NCBI RefSeq assembly: GCF_006739205.1
Contig: NZ_AP019720.1
Location: 124,001-188,000 of the forward strand
From: Streptococcus mutans
GTDB lineage: Bacteria > Bacillota > Bacilli > Lactobacillales > Streptococcaceae
DNA length: 64,000 nt
Reading direction: 5' to 3'
Shown here piece by piece: positions 53,313-62,411 of this stretch; within the stretch, counting starts at the first letter, position 1, and the number at the start of each line of letters is the position of its first letter. A program made the translations under genes and the position numbers. The notes under the pieces are model-generated. The model ran no database searches. It saw only the letters and a list, made by a program, of their open reading frames with translations, and had not been told where the DNA came from.

Positions 53313-55835
53313 TTAAGATGCGTATTTATTTTCAAGATTGGAAGAAACCGTAGCTTTCATTGGTTTTAGAAGTGGGTCAATACTATCAAAAATGTTATAA
53401 ATGGAAATCATATTGAGATTGCCATAAACATCTTTATAGAGGCATTGACCTGAAATCATATTCTTTATCCATTCCAGATTTTCTTCATTAGCCGTTAGGC
53501 CAACATGTTCTAAAATATCGGGAAGTTCATTGTCTTCTCTAAAGGCAAAGAGTGTCCCAAATCCTGTGGTATCGTCATCTCCTTCGGCGTCATGGACGGA
53601 TTGGGTAATCAGACAAAGGACATTATTAAAGAAGCGTCCAACACGGCGCATGGATTGGATAACAGCTCGTCCTTCTGCTGACTTCATTAGAACCCACGCT
53701 TCATCAAAAAATTCAATCGTATCCTCATAACGGTTTAACTCACCAAACCGTGTACAGAAAGCTCCCAAGGCAAACATCAGAGCCGTAGAATTGATTTCCT
53801 TATCTTCTGGTGTAACATCTTGTTTATTATCTTTATTATCCGGTAGAGATAAGTCAGCTACTTCTAAAACAGTTACTCGTTTATCGTAAGACAATCCTTC
53901 CACATTCCCATCAGAAAATGCTAATTCTAAAATCGAATTTTCAACAATTGAAGTCAAATAGTCTCCTACTTCAAAGATAGTGCTATCCTGACTATTAGTG
54001 AGCTCTTTGAGAACGTGTTTTAACCCAACGGTTTCTCCCGCTTGTCTTTGAGCCACCACTTTGTTAATCGCTCTAGAAATAGCCGTCATTTGTTTCATGG
54101 TAACCTTAATTCGCTTATTAGAGAAAATGAGGTAATTGAGCATATTCTTTGAAACCGAAACAGCGTCATCTTTATCCAGCATGACAATTGGGTCAAGAGC
54201 CCCATGATTGGATTTCACCTTACTATCTAAGGTGACAAAGTTTATCTGTTTGATATGTTCAGCCAGAAGTGGAAACTGCTTTTCAAAATTTGGGTTGTTG
54301 ACAATGGCTTCAAAATGTTTACGAATAGAGCGTTTAGGGTCAACATACAAGCATTTCACATTTTGAAGAGAAGTTAGAAGAAAGATAAGTTCTGCTAGAA
54401 AGGATTTTCCTTCACCCGTTGCTCCAGTAATCAAAATGTGTGGATTTTTCGTGAGTTTTCCTGCAATTCCTTCTTTATTTCCTACAGTCGCATTAAAAAG
54501 TACCATATTTTTAGACGCTTCTTGTGCCTTTTCAATACTTTCCCAACGTCCTGTCCAATTATCTACTCGCCCTATATGCCAGCCAATATGGTTTCCCGAA
54601 GAGGTATTGGTAAAGGGCATTAACTCCGCAAAGCCTCTTGGAGTGACATAGTGTGTCCACGTTCTGGTCTTATTTTCAAGCGGTTGACCATAGAGGAGAG
54701 ACTGGAAGAGATAGGGTGTATCGTGGCTGGCTTCACTGACTTCTACGTGCATATCCTCAAAGTAACTTAAGACCACCTGACGGCGACGTCGTAGTTGGGA
54801 CAAGCTAGAAGCAGAAACAATGAGGTAAGCGCCATATTCAATGACTTCTTCTTTTCCGCCTACCTTTTTCATGAGGTCTTTTAAAGACATTGCCCCCAGA
54901 ATAATTTCATCTTGTTGGACGGTATCGGTACTTTCTGCTTCATTCATAATGTTGCGGTAACGAATATTAGAACGTGCCATACGACCTTTGAGAGAGTTCT
55001 TTTCAATAAATTCTGCTTTTATCCGTAGTTCTACAGGAAAGTTAAAGCGTTGGGTAAATTCTCCCAGATGAAAGCCATTAAAGATAGTTGGAGTTTTGGC
55101 TATAGGAAGAATGGTAAGAAAAGAAGAACCATAGGAACTGTCTAACTTCATAAAGCCCCCAGTCATTGGTCTTAAGACCGTATCTGTCACATTAAAGAGT
55201 GCCCGATTAGCTGTGACTTCTTGCTTTAGATGAGGAATATAGCGCAAGTACTGCATGCGTTGATAGTAAAAGAGCTCTTCATTGGTCAAGCGTTGTGCCC
55301 GAAGAGCAGAAAGGGTTTGATAGACGGTCGCTTCACTAACTAGATAATCTTGCGCCCAATCTTCAGGAATCTCATATTGAAAGCCCACACTATTGGCAAT
55401 CATTTCAGAGACTTCAGAGAAGCGCTCAACCGCCATATCCTGAACGGTGGTATTTTGGTCATCTTTTAAAAGGGTGACACCAATCAACCAGTCAAACTGA
55501 TAGGGAATTTCCATTTCTTGTGTCAATTTGTCGGTCGAATACTGCAACAGTTCCTTACCCAGTGCTTGGCTATCGGAAGACAAGGCATGAGAAAAGTCTT
55601 TCATCTTTTCTTCTAGTAAATAGTCCTTTGGAATCAAAGAGACTTCAAAGGACTTGTTTTTAACCAGCTTTTTTATCAGTTGAGCGGTTGTTAGTTTGTG
55701 TTTTTGTTTCTTTATTTTATCTGTAATAGTGATGGGAGTATTGGGAATACGATAAAAACTCATCACTGTTTTCTCTGTTGTTAAAGCTATATTATCCTGT
55801 GTTTTAAGGATAGGATAGACTAGTTTTAGAACCAT
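53313..55835 (-). CDS. VirB4-type conjugation ATPase (Orf16 of Tn916 type)
   Basis: 840 residues. The energy source of the type IV secretion channel. N-terminal TraC/VirB4 domain, then a RecA-like ATPase: Walker A ILITGATGEGKSFLAEL near 455-471, Walker B DTIEFFDEAWVLMKS near 705 and FNNVLCLITQSVHDAEGDD downstream. GGAGGTCTA precedes ATG 55835; the longer frame lacks a site and overlaps the previous gene. Confidence 0.94.
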   Translation of the reverse strand: MVLKLVYPILKTQDNIALTTEKTVMSFYRIPNTPITITDKIKKQKHKLTTAQLIKKLVKNKSFEVSLIPKDYLLEEKMKDFSHALSSDSQALGKELLQYSTDKLTQEMEIPYQFDWLIGVTLLKDDQNTTVQDMAVERFSEVSEMIANSVGFQYEIPEDWAQDYLVSEATVYQTLSALRAQRLTNEELFYYQRMQYLRYIPHLKQEVTANRALFNVTDTVLRPMTGGFMKLDSSYGSSFLTILPIAKTPTIFNGFHLGEFTQRFNFPVELRIKAEFIEKNSLKGRMARSNIRYRNIMNEAESTDTVQQDEIILGAMSLKDLMKKVGGKEEVIEYGAYLIVSASSLSQLRRRRQVVLSYFEDMHVEVSEASHDTPYLFQSLLYGQPLENKTRTWTHYVTPRGFAELMPFTNTSSGNHIGWHIGRVDNWTGRWESIEKAQEASKNMVLFNATVGNKEGIAGKLTKNPHILITGATGEGKSFLAELIFLLTSLQNVKCLYVDPKRSIRKHFEAIVNNPNFEKQFPLLAEHIKQINFVTLDSKVKSNHGALDPIVMLDKDDAVSVSKNMLNYLIFSNKRIKVTMKQMTAISRAINKVVAQRQAGETVGLKHVLKELTNSQDSTIFEVGDYLTSIVENSILELAFSDGNVEGLSYDKRVTVLEVADLSLPDNKDNKQDVTPEDKEINSTALMFALGAFCTRFGELNRYEDTIEFFDEAWVLMKSAEGRAVIQSMRRVGRFFNNVLCLITQSVHDAEGDDDTTGFGTLFAFREDNELPDILEHVGLTANEENLEWIKNMISGQCLYKDVYGNLNMISIYNIFDSIDPLLKPMKATVSSNLENKYAS

Positions 55836-55845
55836 TAGACCTCCT

Positions 55846-56262
55846 TTATAAATCTGTTTTTTCAAAAACGATTTCTTCTTCATCCATCATTTTCATTCTA
55901 TCTTCATGATAAATCGCTTTTCGATTGAGGCGAAAATCTATAAGATAGCAGATATAATCCCATAAGAAAACGTGCATTTTCTTTCCTTGTGGTTCATATT
56001 CTGTATAAAATTTGGCGAGTTTATAAGGGATATACCAGTAAAGATAGAGCGAAATGGAATGTGTTAATTTGTTCAACGGAAGAAGAATTGAGTTAAATAC
56101 TGTCAACATTAAAATCAAGACGAGAGCAAAGACCACAAAAAAGGAAAGTTGCATAGGCGTTGCAAAATACCAAATGCGTTTCCCTTTTTGTGTTTTGACT
56201 TCTTGAATCCAGTAGGGAGCGTTTATTCCTCTAGCATAATCATACAGTCGTTCTTCTTCCAT
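55846..56262 (-). CDS. tcpE: TcpE-family conjugation membrane protein (Orf17 of Tn916 type)
   Basis: 138 residues. N-terminal soluble part (YDYARGINAPYWIQEVKTQK), then two hydrophobic segments (MQLSFFVVFALVLILMLTVF and the ISLYLYWYIPYKLAKFY region) and FLWDYICYLIDF, typical of TcpE. ATG 56262 lies one base after the TcpD stop, so the pair is coupled. Part of the mating channel. Confidence 0.88.
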   Translation of the reverse strand: MEEERLYDYARGINAPYWIQEVKTQKGKRIWYFATPMQLSFFVVFALVLILMLTVFNSILLPLNKLTHSISLYLYWYIPYKLAKFYTEYEPQGKKMHVFLWDYICYLIDFRLNRKAIYHEDRMKMMDEEEIVFEKTDL

Positions 56263-56263
56263 A

Positions 56264-56491
56264 TCATAACCCCGTTTCAATACCAAAGAGACGAAGGAAC
56301 CAGCCAAGGACATGAAGCAACTGTTTTCCACCCCCTGTTAAAGACGCATTAACAGTATAGAAAATAAGGGTTGAAAACAGACGCCCCCAAGAGCTGTTTC
56401 TCCAAGCTAAAATGATAAGAATAATCGCTCCAAAGGTAATGAACCAGAAGCCATCTCCTTGTAGCCATGTTTGTAAATTAGATGAACTCAT
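56264..56491 (-). CDS. tcpD: TcpD-like small membrane protein
   Basis: 75 residues with one clear hydrophobic helix (FWFITFGAIILIILAW near 15-30) and a second weaker one. Its place between TcpC and TcpE genes and its size fit TcpD. AAGGAGAT precedes the ATG. Confidence 0.78.
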   Translation of the reverse strand: MSSSNLQTWLQGDGFWFITFGAIILIILAWRNSSWGRLFSTLIFYTVNASLTGGGKQLLHVLGWFLRLFGIETGL

Positions 56492-56507
56492 AGATTAAAA
56501 TCTCCTT

Positions 56508-57500
56508 TTATTCTTTTGTATCTGCGTAATTAGCAGGAATTGTATGACTGACTTTCTCTACATAATAAGACTTGCCTTTTTCTGATAAGGTCAAGGTAAA
56601 GTTTTCAGCATGTGTAGAGCCTGCGACTTCAAACGTCACCTGAACATAGGCAATAACTACTTTATCGGTTGCTTTGTAGTAACTAAAATCCAAGGTCTTA
56701 AAAGTGGTATTTTTTACAACCGTTACATTATGAGCCACTAAGTCCAAGTCGTCTTGGTCAGTCGTATAGTTCGTAAAGAAAACATTGAGAAATTTATCCA
56801 GTTTCTTCTTTGTTTTCTCTGAAAGCCTATCTGATTGATTGAGTTTGACTTCTGTATTTATGCTTTTCTTATCTGCTTGACTGGTAGATAGGCTAGAAAA
56901 CCAAGGTAAGCCGGTAACATAGTAGCCCGTTTTTGTTTTAGCATAAGGAATATTAAAACCTGTTATGATTTCTTTTTCTTCTGTTTTATTACCATTTTTT
57001 ACGGTTTGTTTGTAATGTACTTCATAAGTGGCTATATTGTCTGTAATCGTTAGTAAGCGTGACCAGCTCAATTGACTAGGATTTTTGACTTGACCTTGTG
57101 CTTGAATATCAGGTTCTGAACCGTAGAAGCTATTCAGTTGTTTTGCTTGCCTTGTTTGACCGTCTGAATCATTAGGAACGGTAAAATAGCAATTAACAAA
57201 GTCATTCAGATAATACTGCAAGCGATTATCAATTGTTGTTGTAGCAGAAGAAGTAGAAGAAGCGGATTTGTTAGAAGAAACGGCTTTTTCAAGGTTTTTA
57301 ACTTGACCGGACATAGTCATAGCCCGAATGCTTCCTAATAGCCCCACAAGTAAAATAAAAGCCAATCCTGATAGAACGGCAAGATTGACTGTTTTTTTGT
57401 TTGCAATGGTTAGTTTAGGCTTTCCTTTCTTTTTAGGGCGCTTAGAAAAACGTCCTAAATAAGCTTTTGTTTGACGTAAAATAAGTTTCAATTTATCCAT
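56508..57500 (-). CDS. tcpC: TcpC-family conjugation protein (VirB8-like, Orf13 of Tn916 type)
   Basis: 330 residues. A basic cytoplasmic N-terminus (residues 1-45), one membrane helix (VNLAVLSGLAFILLVGLLGS near 43-62), a Ser/Thr-rich linker, and an outside region with two NTF2-like domains (about 95-215 and 225-325). TcpC anchors the mating complex. AAGGAGAAAT precedes the ATG. Confidence 0.9.
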   Translation of the reverse strand: MDKLKLILRQTKAYLGRFSKRPKKKGKPKLTIANKKTVNLAVLSGLAFILLVGLLGSIRAMTMSGQVKNLEKAVSSNKSASSTSSATTTIDNRLQYYLNDFVNCYFTVPNDSDGQTRQAKQLNSFYGSEPDIQAQGQVKNPSQLSWSRLLTITDNIATYEVHYKQTVKNGNKTEEKEIITGFNIPYAKTKTGYYVTGLPWFSSLSTSQADKKSINTEVKLNQSDRLSEKTKKKLDKFLNVFFTNYTTDQDDLDLVAHNVTVVKNTTFKTLDFSYYKATDKVVIAYVQVTFEVAGSTHAENFTLTLSEKGKSYYVEKVSHTIPANYADTKE

Positions 57501-57509
57501 GATTTCTCC

Positions 57510-58064
57510 TTATTGATTGGCTAGTTCAACCAATTTATTTCCTTTGGCATAAAGTTGTTTATGAAGTTTATTGATTTCCCCATTGACATAATAATAACCG
57601 CGCAGTTCAGAGCGGAGGCTTTCAACAAGCGTTTCTGGGACTTGCTTAGCTTCTTCTTTTTTGAGGAGACCGTTTAATTCACCAGCTTTTGTCCAAGCTT
57701 CTTTATCATTATGAGCTTTCATCAGTTCTCCTAACTCCAATGAGACCGCTCTAACTTTCTTTTCGAGTGTATTTTGTGTTGCCATTATCAGTTCCTCCAT
57801 AAATGTTGTTTGATTTTCTAATATAAGTTGTCTAAAAAGAGTGACAAGTTGTGTCGTCATGTGTTGATTGAAGTCTAACACTTGACCATCCAGTGTGAAA
57901 TAAGCGTGTTGGTAGTGGACGGGGTAATCAAGGTTAGCAGTTTCCCGTGCAAAAGCGTCTAAGAAAAACTCTCTTTCCTTCATTAGGACAATGTAGAGAT
58001 TCCAGAATTCGTTTTTATCAGGAAAGCAGGAGATTCCCTCGTAAATTTTCTTTACAACCTTCAT
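57510..58064 (-). CDS. ICE protein of unknown function, helical
   Basis: 184 residues, soluble. No motif recognised. The middle and C-terminal parts are rich in Leu, Glu and Lys and probably helical (NTLEKKVRAVSLELGELMKA; HKQLYAKGNKLVELAN). ATG overlaps the stop of the preceding small gene by four bases. Ten bases before tcpC. ICESt3-like elements carry accessory genes at this point between relaxase and TcpC. Confidence 0.72.
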   Translation of the reverse strand: MKVVKKIYEGISCFPDKNEFWNLYIVLMKEREFFLDAFARETANLDYPVHYQHAYFTLDGQVLDFNQHMTTQLVTLFRQLILENQTTFMEELIMATQNTLEKKVRAVSLELGELMKAHNDKEAWTKAGELNGLLKKEEAKQVPETLVESLRSELRGYYYVNGEINKLHKQLYAKGNKLVELANQ

Positions 58065-58297
58065 ACGTCATCTTCTACCAAATCATGATAGCCAAGGAAT
58101 CGATAGATATTATCAGAATCAAACCAAAGCCAATCATTGATTTCTGTTTCTGTGGGAATACTTCCTGAAAAAATATCTTCACCAAGTGAAGTTAGTCTAT
58201 CCATATCACCTCGTTCACGAACAGTGGCTAGTGTATTGCGTGCGCCTGACCAAGCCTTGAAATTATCCAGACTATTTAATTCAACTTTATATTCCAT
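58061..58297 (-). CDS. Small acidic ICE protein
   Basis: 78 residues, strongly acidic C-terminus (DWLWFDSDNIYRFLGYHDLV then EDDV). The pattern resembles DUF-type antirestriction-like small proteins of ICEs but I do not recognise it. AAAGGAAAA precedes the ATG. In operon: 19 bases after the upstream gene and four-base overlap with the next. Confidence 0.7.
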   Translation of the reverse strand: MEYKVELNSLDNFKAWSGARNTLATVRERGDMDRLTSLGEDIFSGSIPTETEINDWLWFDSDNIYRFLGYHDLVEDDV

Positions 58298-58316
58298 TCG
58301 AGTTTTCCTTTCATTT

Positions 58317-58703
58317 TTATAGTACCAATTGAGCGTAGCCCGTCTGTACTAGCATTTCTGCCACCCAGCGAGCGTTTTTACTCATCTTTTTTAGCGGTTT
58401 TGTTGTTAATTCATCAAAAAAAGGCTGTCTAGCTTCTTGCCTAGCTGCCTTTTTAATCGTATTTTGTCGGTGATTCTCATCTTTAAAGGATTGATTTCTA
58501 AATTGTTCCGCATATTTTAATTCAGAATCTTTCTTAGGCTGATGATATAGCAGTCCCCAATAGTCTATCCAATCTTTAACTAATTCTATATCATAAAATG
58601 ATAAGTAAAGCTCTTCATAGCCGACTGGGAAGGTCTTTGTTTGAAGAGGGCGATTGAATTTATCAGGAATATTGATAGGTTTATATCTGTCCGACAATAA
58701 CAT
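58317..58703 (-). CDS. ICE protein following the relaxase gene
   Basis: 128 residues, soluble. FPVGYEELYLSFYDIELVKD near 24-43 and a basic C-terminal half (RQNTIKKAARQEARQ, KPLKKMSKNARWVAEML). The gene begins inside the 3' end of the relaxase gene. ATG 58703 has GGAG nine bases upstream; ATG 58718 is the alternative and would add five residues. Possibly a replication or relaxase helper (guess). Confidence 0.7.
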   Translation of the reverse strand: MLLSDRYKPINIPDKFNRPLQTKTFPVGYEELYLSFYDIELVKDWIDYWGLLYHQPKKDSELKYAEQFRNQSFKDENHRQNTIKKAARQEARQPFFDELTTKPLKKMSKNARWVAEMLVQTGYAQLVL

Positions 58704-59913
58704 CAAAATCAACTCCATTTCGTTCGCAGATTTCTTCTGCTAGTTTGGTATGGTTATTACTTAAATAAGCTTCAGAAATAATCTCTGAAAGCTCATCTGT
58801 TTGAAAAACAATATCTGCTATCTTCATCAACTTCAAAGCACTAGAGACTTGCTTTGTGACCCAATGTTTTGTCCTTGCGTAGTTAATTTGACGAGGACGT
58901 GTGACAAATTTAAACCCCGCTTGTGTGCCAAGCAGGTTATCCCATTCACTATCATAGTTACCGTTCCAATCTTTCACTTCAAAATAGTTATTTAAAATCC
59001 GAGCGCCTATTTTGGTCAAGTCTGTTTCCAGTGTATACCATTCTTTTAAAATATCAAAAGCCTTGGTATCGTGTAATTCAATCTCATAACGGTTTTTATA
59101 GTTATAGGCTTCATGGATATAGTTAACAGACACATCTTTTAAGAGCGCTTGTTCATAATCCTTTTGATAAAAGCGAATCATGAGACTGGATTGACGGCTT
59201 CCGAAGTTCAATGTTAGCCCTTGATTAACAAAGCAATTTTCGACCTTTTTTAAGCCTTCAATAGCAGCAAAAGTGCGGAGCTTACGCATGATGATTTTAT
59301 TGTCAAAGATTCGATTTTTAATATCAAATAAGTCAAGATTTCCTGACGGTTTATATAATTCATCAAGGGCAATATCGAAGCGTGGAAAAGCTAAAAAGTC
59401 TTCTAAAAGTCTATCTTTTCGTTCTTGTTCCGCAAAGAGAAAGACATCATGGAGAAAAGAAAACCAATCTCGGTTTTGTTTCTTTAATAACAGTTCAAGC
59501 TCACGACAACCTCCTCCTGTTAAATCAATCAGCGTTCCAGCTTCTGCCTTTTTTTCAGAATGGGAATAAAGCACTCGAATAGAACCATAGGTCACCATGT
59601 CTGAATAGCTGTAGAAGCTTTTTTCTTCGTGAAAGAAATCAGCTGGTTTTAATTTTAGAACATGTGTAATAACTGCTTTAAAATCAAGTGTTTTGAACCG
59701 AATTTTTAACCAGTCTACCGTGCTTTCTAACTTGGTTTCTGATTTGCGATTCAGAAAGTGAAAGAGTGCCTTTTCAAATTCCTTCGTCATTTTTCGTTGA
59801 CCTTGTTCAATGTTTCGGTAGTTGTAGTAACTATAACCAATCATAGCTGCCATTTTTCGCTGGGTAAATCCTAACTCAAGCCTGATACGCTTTAAATCTG
59901 TGTTGGCTAACAC
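58681..59913 (-). CDS. mobT: MobT relaxase / rolling-circle initiator with N-terminal XRE domain (Orf20 of Tn916 type)
   Basis: 410 residues. Residues 1-55 are an XRE helix-turn-helix (LGFTQRKMAAMIGYSYYNYR), followed by a Rep_trans domain: STVDWLKIRFKTLDF, LDLTGGGC-like loop, NFGSRQSSLMIRFYQKDYEQ near 250 and KNRYEIELHDTKAF near 288. These enzymes nick oriT and also drive plasmid-like replication of the excised circle. Starts at GTG with a GGAG site 12 bases away. A toxin-antitoxin pair separates it from its oriT. Confidence 0.9.
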   Translation of the reverse strand: MLANTDLKRIRLELGFTQRKMAAMIGYSYYNYRNIEQGQRKMTKEFEKALFHFLNRKSETKLESTVDWLKIRFKTLDFKAVITHVLKLKPADFFHEEKSFYSYSDMVTYGSIRVLYSHSEKKAEAGTLIDLTGGGCRELELLLKKQNRDWFSFLHDVFLFAEQERKDRLLEDFLAFPRFDIALDELYKPSGNLDLFDIKNRIFDNKIIMRKLRTFAAIEGLKKVENCFVNQGLTLNFGSRQSSLMIRFYQKDYEQALLKDVSVNYIHEAYNYKNRYEIELHDTKAFDILKEWYTLETDLTKIGARILNNYFEVKDWNGNYDSEWDNLLGTQAGFKFVTRPRQINYARTKHWVTKQVSSALKLMKIADIVFQTDELSEIISEAYLSNNHTKLAEEICERNGVDFDVIVGQI

Positions 59914-59938
59914 TAATCACAATCTCCTTTCAGCAAAC

Positions 59939-59972
59939 AAAAAAGCAACCAATGGATAATTGATTGCTCTTA
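59939..59972 (-). terminator. Terminator of the yefM-yoeB genes
   Basis: Minus-strand stem GCAATCAAT with ATTGGTTGC (one mismatch) followed by TTTTTTG, just after the yoeB stop and before mobT. Confidence 0.65.
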
Positions 59973-60224
59973 TTTATAATGGTCTCGAAAGGATAAGAAA
60001 TAAATTTCATCTTCTTCAACCAGATAGACTAATCGGTGTTCATCTGTAATTCTACGAGACCAAGCACCCGAATAACGATATTTTAATGGCTCTGGTTTTC
60101 CAATCCCTTCAAAAGGATTTCGTTTGATATCCTCAATTAAACGATTGATACGTTTGAGTATCTTTTTATCTTCTTGTTGCCAAGAAACATAATCTTTCCA
60201 AGCTTGTTCTGTAAAGTTAAACAT
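59970..60224 (-). CDS. yoeB: YoeB-type ribosome-dependent mRNA interferase toxin
   Basis: 84 residues, the standard length. Typical YoeB stretches: FTEQAWKDYVSWQQEDKKIL, NPFEGIGKPEPLKY, WSRRITDEHRLVY and the end LSFRDHYK with catalytic His and Tyr. It cuts mRNA on the ribosome. Overlaps yefM by eight bases. Confidence 0.95.
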   Translation of the reverse strand: MFNFTEQAWKDYVSWQQEDKKILKRINRLIEDIKRNPFEGIGKPEPLKYRYSGAWSRRITDEHRLVYLVEEDEIYFLSFRDHYK

Positions 60225-60483
60225 CTTCCACCTCTAATAATTGGCGTTGAACGACTTTCTTTTGTTTAACTTGTTCCATCCCTGATAGAACCTTGTCTGA
60301 AAGATAATCGTTATTCATTAGGCGGATGGTTTCTTGAATACTATCCCAGTTTTCCTTAGATAAGACCACAATATTCTCATCAGGGTTTTTATTGACAACC
60401 ATTAGAGGTTCATATTCATCATTGACTTTTTTCATATAATTCTTTAAGTTGTTTCTGAAATTTGAATAGACTACAGCTTCCAT
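60217..60483 (-). CDS. yefM: YefM antitoxin (Phd/YefM family)
   Basis: 88 residues. N-terminal DNA-binding Phd/YefM fold: VYSNFRNNLKNYMKKVNDEY, PLMVVNKNPDENIVVLSKEN, then an acidic tail that covers YoeB. Starts 30 bases after a strong promoter. Together with YoeB it represses that promoter. Confidence 0.95.
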   Translation of the reverse strand: MEAVVYSNFRNNLKNYMKKVNDEYEPLMVVNKNPDENIVVLSKENWDSIQETIRLMNNDYLSDKVLSGMEQVKQKKVVQRQLLEVEDV

Positions 60484-60512
60484 TTACTTTACCTCACTTT
60501 AATACTATCCTT

Positions 60513-60541
60513 ATTATAACACTTGACAAAATATTGTACAA
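60513..60541 (-). promoter_or_regulatory. yefM promoter with TGTACA operator
   Basis: Minus strand: TTGTAC (60541-60536), 17-bp spacer, TATAAT (60518-60513). The -35 box overlaps TGTACA (60535-60540), the hexamer recognised by YefM-YoeB in other species. Confidence 0.85.
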
Positions 60542-60609
60542 GTATTTGCTTTTTTGTGTTCATACTAGCTAAGCTAGTCATTGGGATAAGAACAGCCTTT
60601 TAAGGACTT

Positions 60610-60735
60610 GTGTTAGTTTTAACCCCCCTATTAGTATCGGGAGGTTAAGCCCTTTTGGGGCGTGCCTAAGGCACACCCCAAAACGCCCGCTTGTCAGCTC
60701 GGTCGGGCAGGTCGGACGGGCCTTGCCCTGACCTT
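60610..60735. other. Candidate origin of transfer (oriT)
   Basis: Short GC-rich island between tcpA and the relaxase side. Three inverted repeats: AACCCCCC with GGGAGGTT (60621-60628, 60639-60646); a strong hairpin TTTTGGGG-C-GTGCC-TAA-GGCAC-A-CCCCAAAA (60653-60683); and GGTCGGGCAGG with CCTTGCCCTGACC (60701-60711, 60721-60733). In Tn916 and ICEBs1 relatives oriT lies just here, and CCCCC-rich nick regions are typical for MobT. Confidence 0.65.
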
Positions 60736-60746
60736 GACCTTCGTGC

Positions 60747-62405
60747 CTACGCTGGCTCAGGAGGTGTTTCAAAGTATTGAAGGACAACTTGCTTATAAGG
60801 CAAGTCAGTCTGTTCTTTCTCCGTCACAATTTCCTCCAATAAGGCCCTATCTGCTTCATCTAACAGAATACGGTTGTCCTCTCTGATGAATGTATAGTCC
60901 TGTTTTTCTATGTATTTCACAAGATTTCGTAAGGTTGAAATTGGGATGTTTGCTTCCTTGGCGAAGTCATTCAGAGGAAGTAGGGACGATTCTGCTTGTT
61001 CAACGGGTAAGTCAGATGATGAAGTGGGCGTAGTTTCTAGTGTCTCTAATAACGGGTCATTCAAGACGGGTAGCTTTTTATATTCTTCAAAGAAAGAAAA
61101 GCCGTCATCTAGTGGTACAAGAGGAGAGTAAAATTCCCTAGCTACTTCTCCACCGTTTGCAATATAACCACGACCGGAAACTTCCTCACCGTCAATTTCA
61201 TCAATCTTTTTGAAGACTTTATTAGCGTTAGCGTCTCCAAACATCATTTTATTACCAGTATCTTCTAAGTGACCAACAGAAATTCGTTTCATAAATTGGT
61301 CACGTAAAGAGGTTTTGAGATATTCCCCATCAGGACGTTGCATAGCAACAATCATGATTACCCCAGATTGGCGACCTTTCAAAATCAATTCGGTTAGGTA
61401 TTCGATAAAGTCTCCAGATGATTGATAATCTCGCTCTAATTTAGCAGCTAAGGCTGCCAACTCATCAATGACGATAAAACGAGGTTTTAGCCCATAAGCA
61501 TAATACTTTTTCCCTGCCTGATAATCAGGGCGACTGGTCATGTAATCATAACGTTTATCCATTTCCTGCTCAGCACGCTTTAAACAAGCTAACATTTCTT
61601 TTTTATCCCAGTAAACCCGACCTTTAAAGACAGGAATATTTTTCAATCCGACAAAGTCAGAGCGTTTCGGGTCAAGGATTTCCACATAACCAATTTGAGC
61701 TAAAACCCAAATCAGAATCATCAAGAGAACCGTTTTACCACCACCCGTTCCACCACCAATCAGCAAGTGTGGATGTTTATTGAAATCCCAATAGACATCT
61801 TTCATCAGATAAATCCCTTTTTCAGTCATCTTAACATCAAAGATAGATAAGCGACCTGAAAATTGGTCAATGGCAATAGTGTAAGAAACGTAGCCTTTGG
61901 TGAATTGCTTATTCATAAAGTCTCCGTCAAACATAATTTCAAGAGGTTTTTCAAGGGCGATAAAACGGTCTTGAAATCGGCTACCTTGAAGGCGCAATGA
62001 CACTGTGATACTAAAATGGTCACGCTTCAAATACACTTTTGGTAGTAGAATCCGTTCTCTTGTACGGTTGTTGGATTTGGTCTTTTTGACCTTATACAAG
62101 TTATTATCGAGCAAATAGTGAGAAAGAATCCGTAAACTGTCTAGACGGCTAAAGAAAAGAAATTTTCGGTAACAAATCACTTGCACTACGCCATCTAGTA
62201 GCAGCAATCCTAATAACCCTCCACCAAAAAGAATCCCGTATGTTATCGGGTCACGTTGAACCTGATTTTGAAGCTGGTCTCGGTGCAGGTAAGCGAAAAT
62301 GCCCCCTCCAAGAAGAAAGGGCAGAAGAAAAAGAGCAAAGGTTAGCCGTTTGATTTTTTCATGAAACTTCCGAACACGAATCCCCCGATAGGTGAACAAC
62401 TTCAT
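60747..62405 (-). CDS. tcpA: FtsK/TcpA-type coupling protein (Orf21 of Tn916 type)
   Basis: 552 residues. Two N-terminal membrane helices (FALFLLPFLLGGGIFAYL; ITYGILFGGGLLGLLLLDGV), then the ATPase: Walker A LLIGGGTGGGKTVLLMIL near 215-232 and Walker B PRFIVIDELAALAA near 310. A C-terminal winged-helix-like end (ANIPISTLRNLVKYIEKQ). It hands the nicked DNA to the channel. AAGGATAAG precedes the ATG. Confidence 0.94.
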   Translation of the reverse strand: MKLFTYRGIRVRKFHEKIKRLTFALFLLPFLLGGGIFAYLHRDQLQNQVQRDPITYGILFGGGLLGLLLLDGVVQVICYRKFLFFSRLDSLRILSHYLLDNNLYKVKKTKSNNRTRERILLPKVYLKRDHFSITVSLRLQGSRFQDRFIALEKPLEIMFDGDFMNKQFTKGYVSYTIAIDQFSGRLSIFDVKMTEKGIYLMKDVYWDFNKHPHLLIGGGTGGGKTVLLMILIWVLAQIGYVEILDPKRSDFVGLKNIPVFKGRVYWDKKEMLACLKRAEQEMDKRYDYMTSRPDYQAGKKYYAYGLKPRFIVIDELAALAAKLERDYQSSGDFIEYLTELILKGRQSGVIMIVAMQRPDGEYLKTSLRDQFMKRISVGHLEDTGNKMMFGDANANKVFKKIDEIDGEEVSGRGYIANGGEVAREFYSPLVPLDDGFSFFEEYKKLPVLNDPLLETLETTPTSSSDLPVEQAESSLLPLNDFAKEANIPISTLRNLVKYIEKQDYTFIREDNRILLDEADRALLEEIVTEKEQTDLPYKQVVLQYFETPPEPA

Positions 62406-62411
62406 AGGCGC

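Noticed and set aside
60578-60886. Short frames over the oriT region
   Set aside because: They arise from the GC-rich repeats; no ribosome sites, and the region is better explained as oriT.
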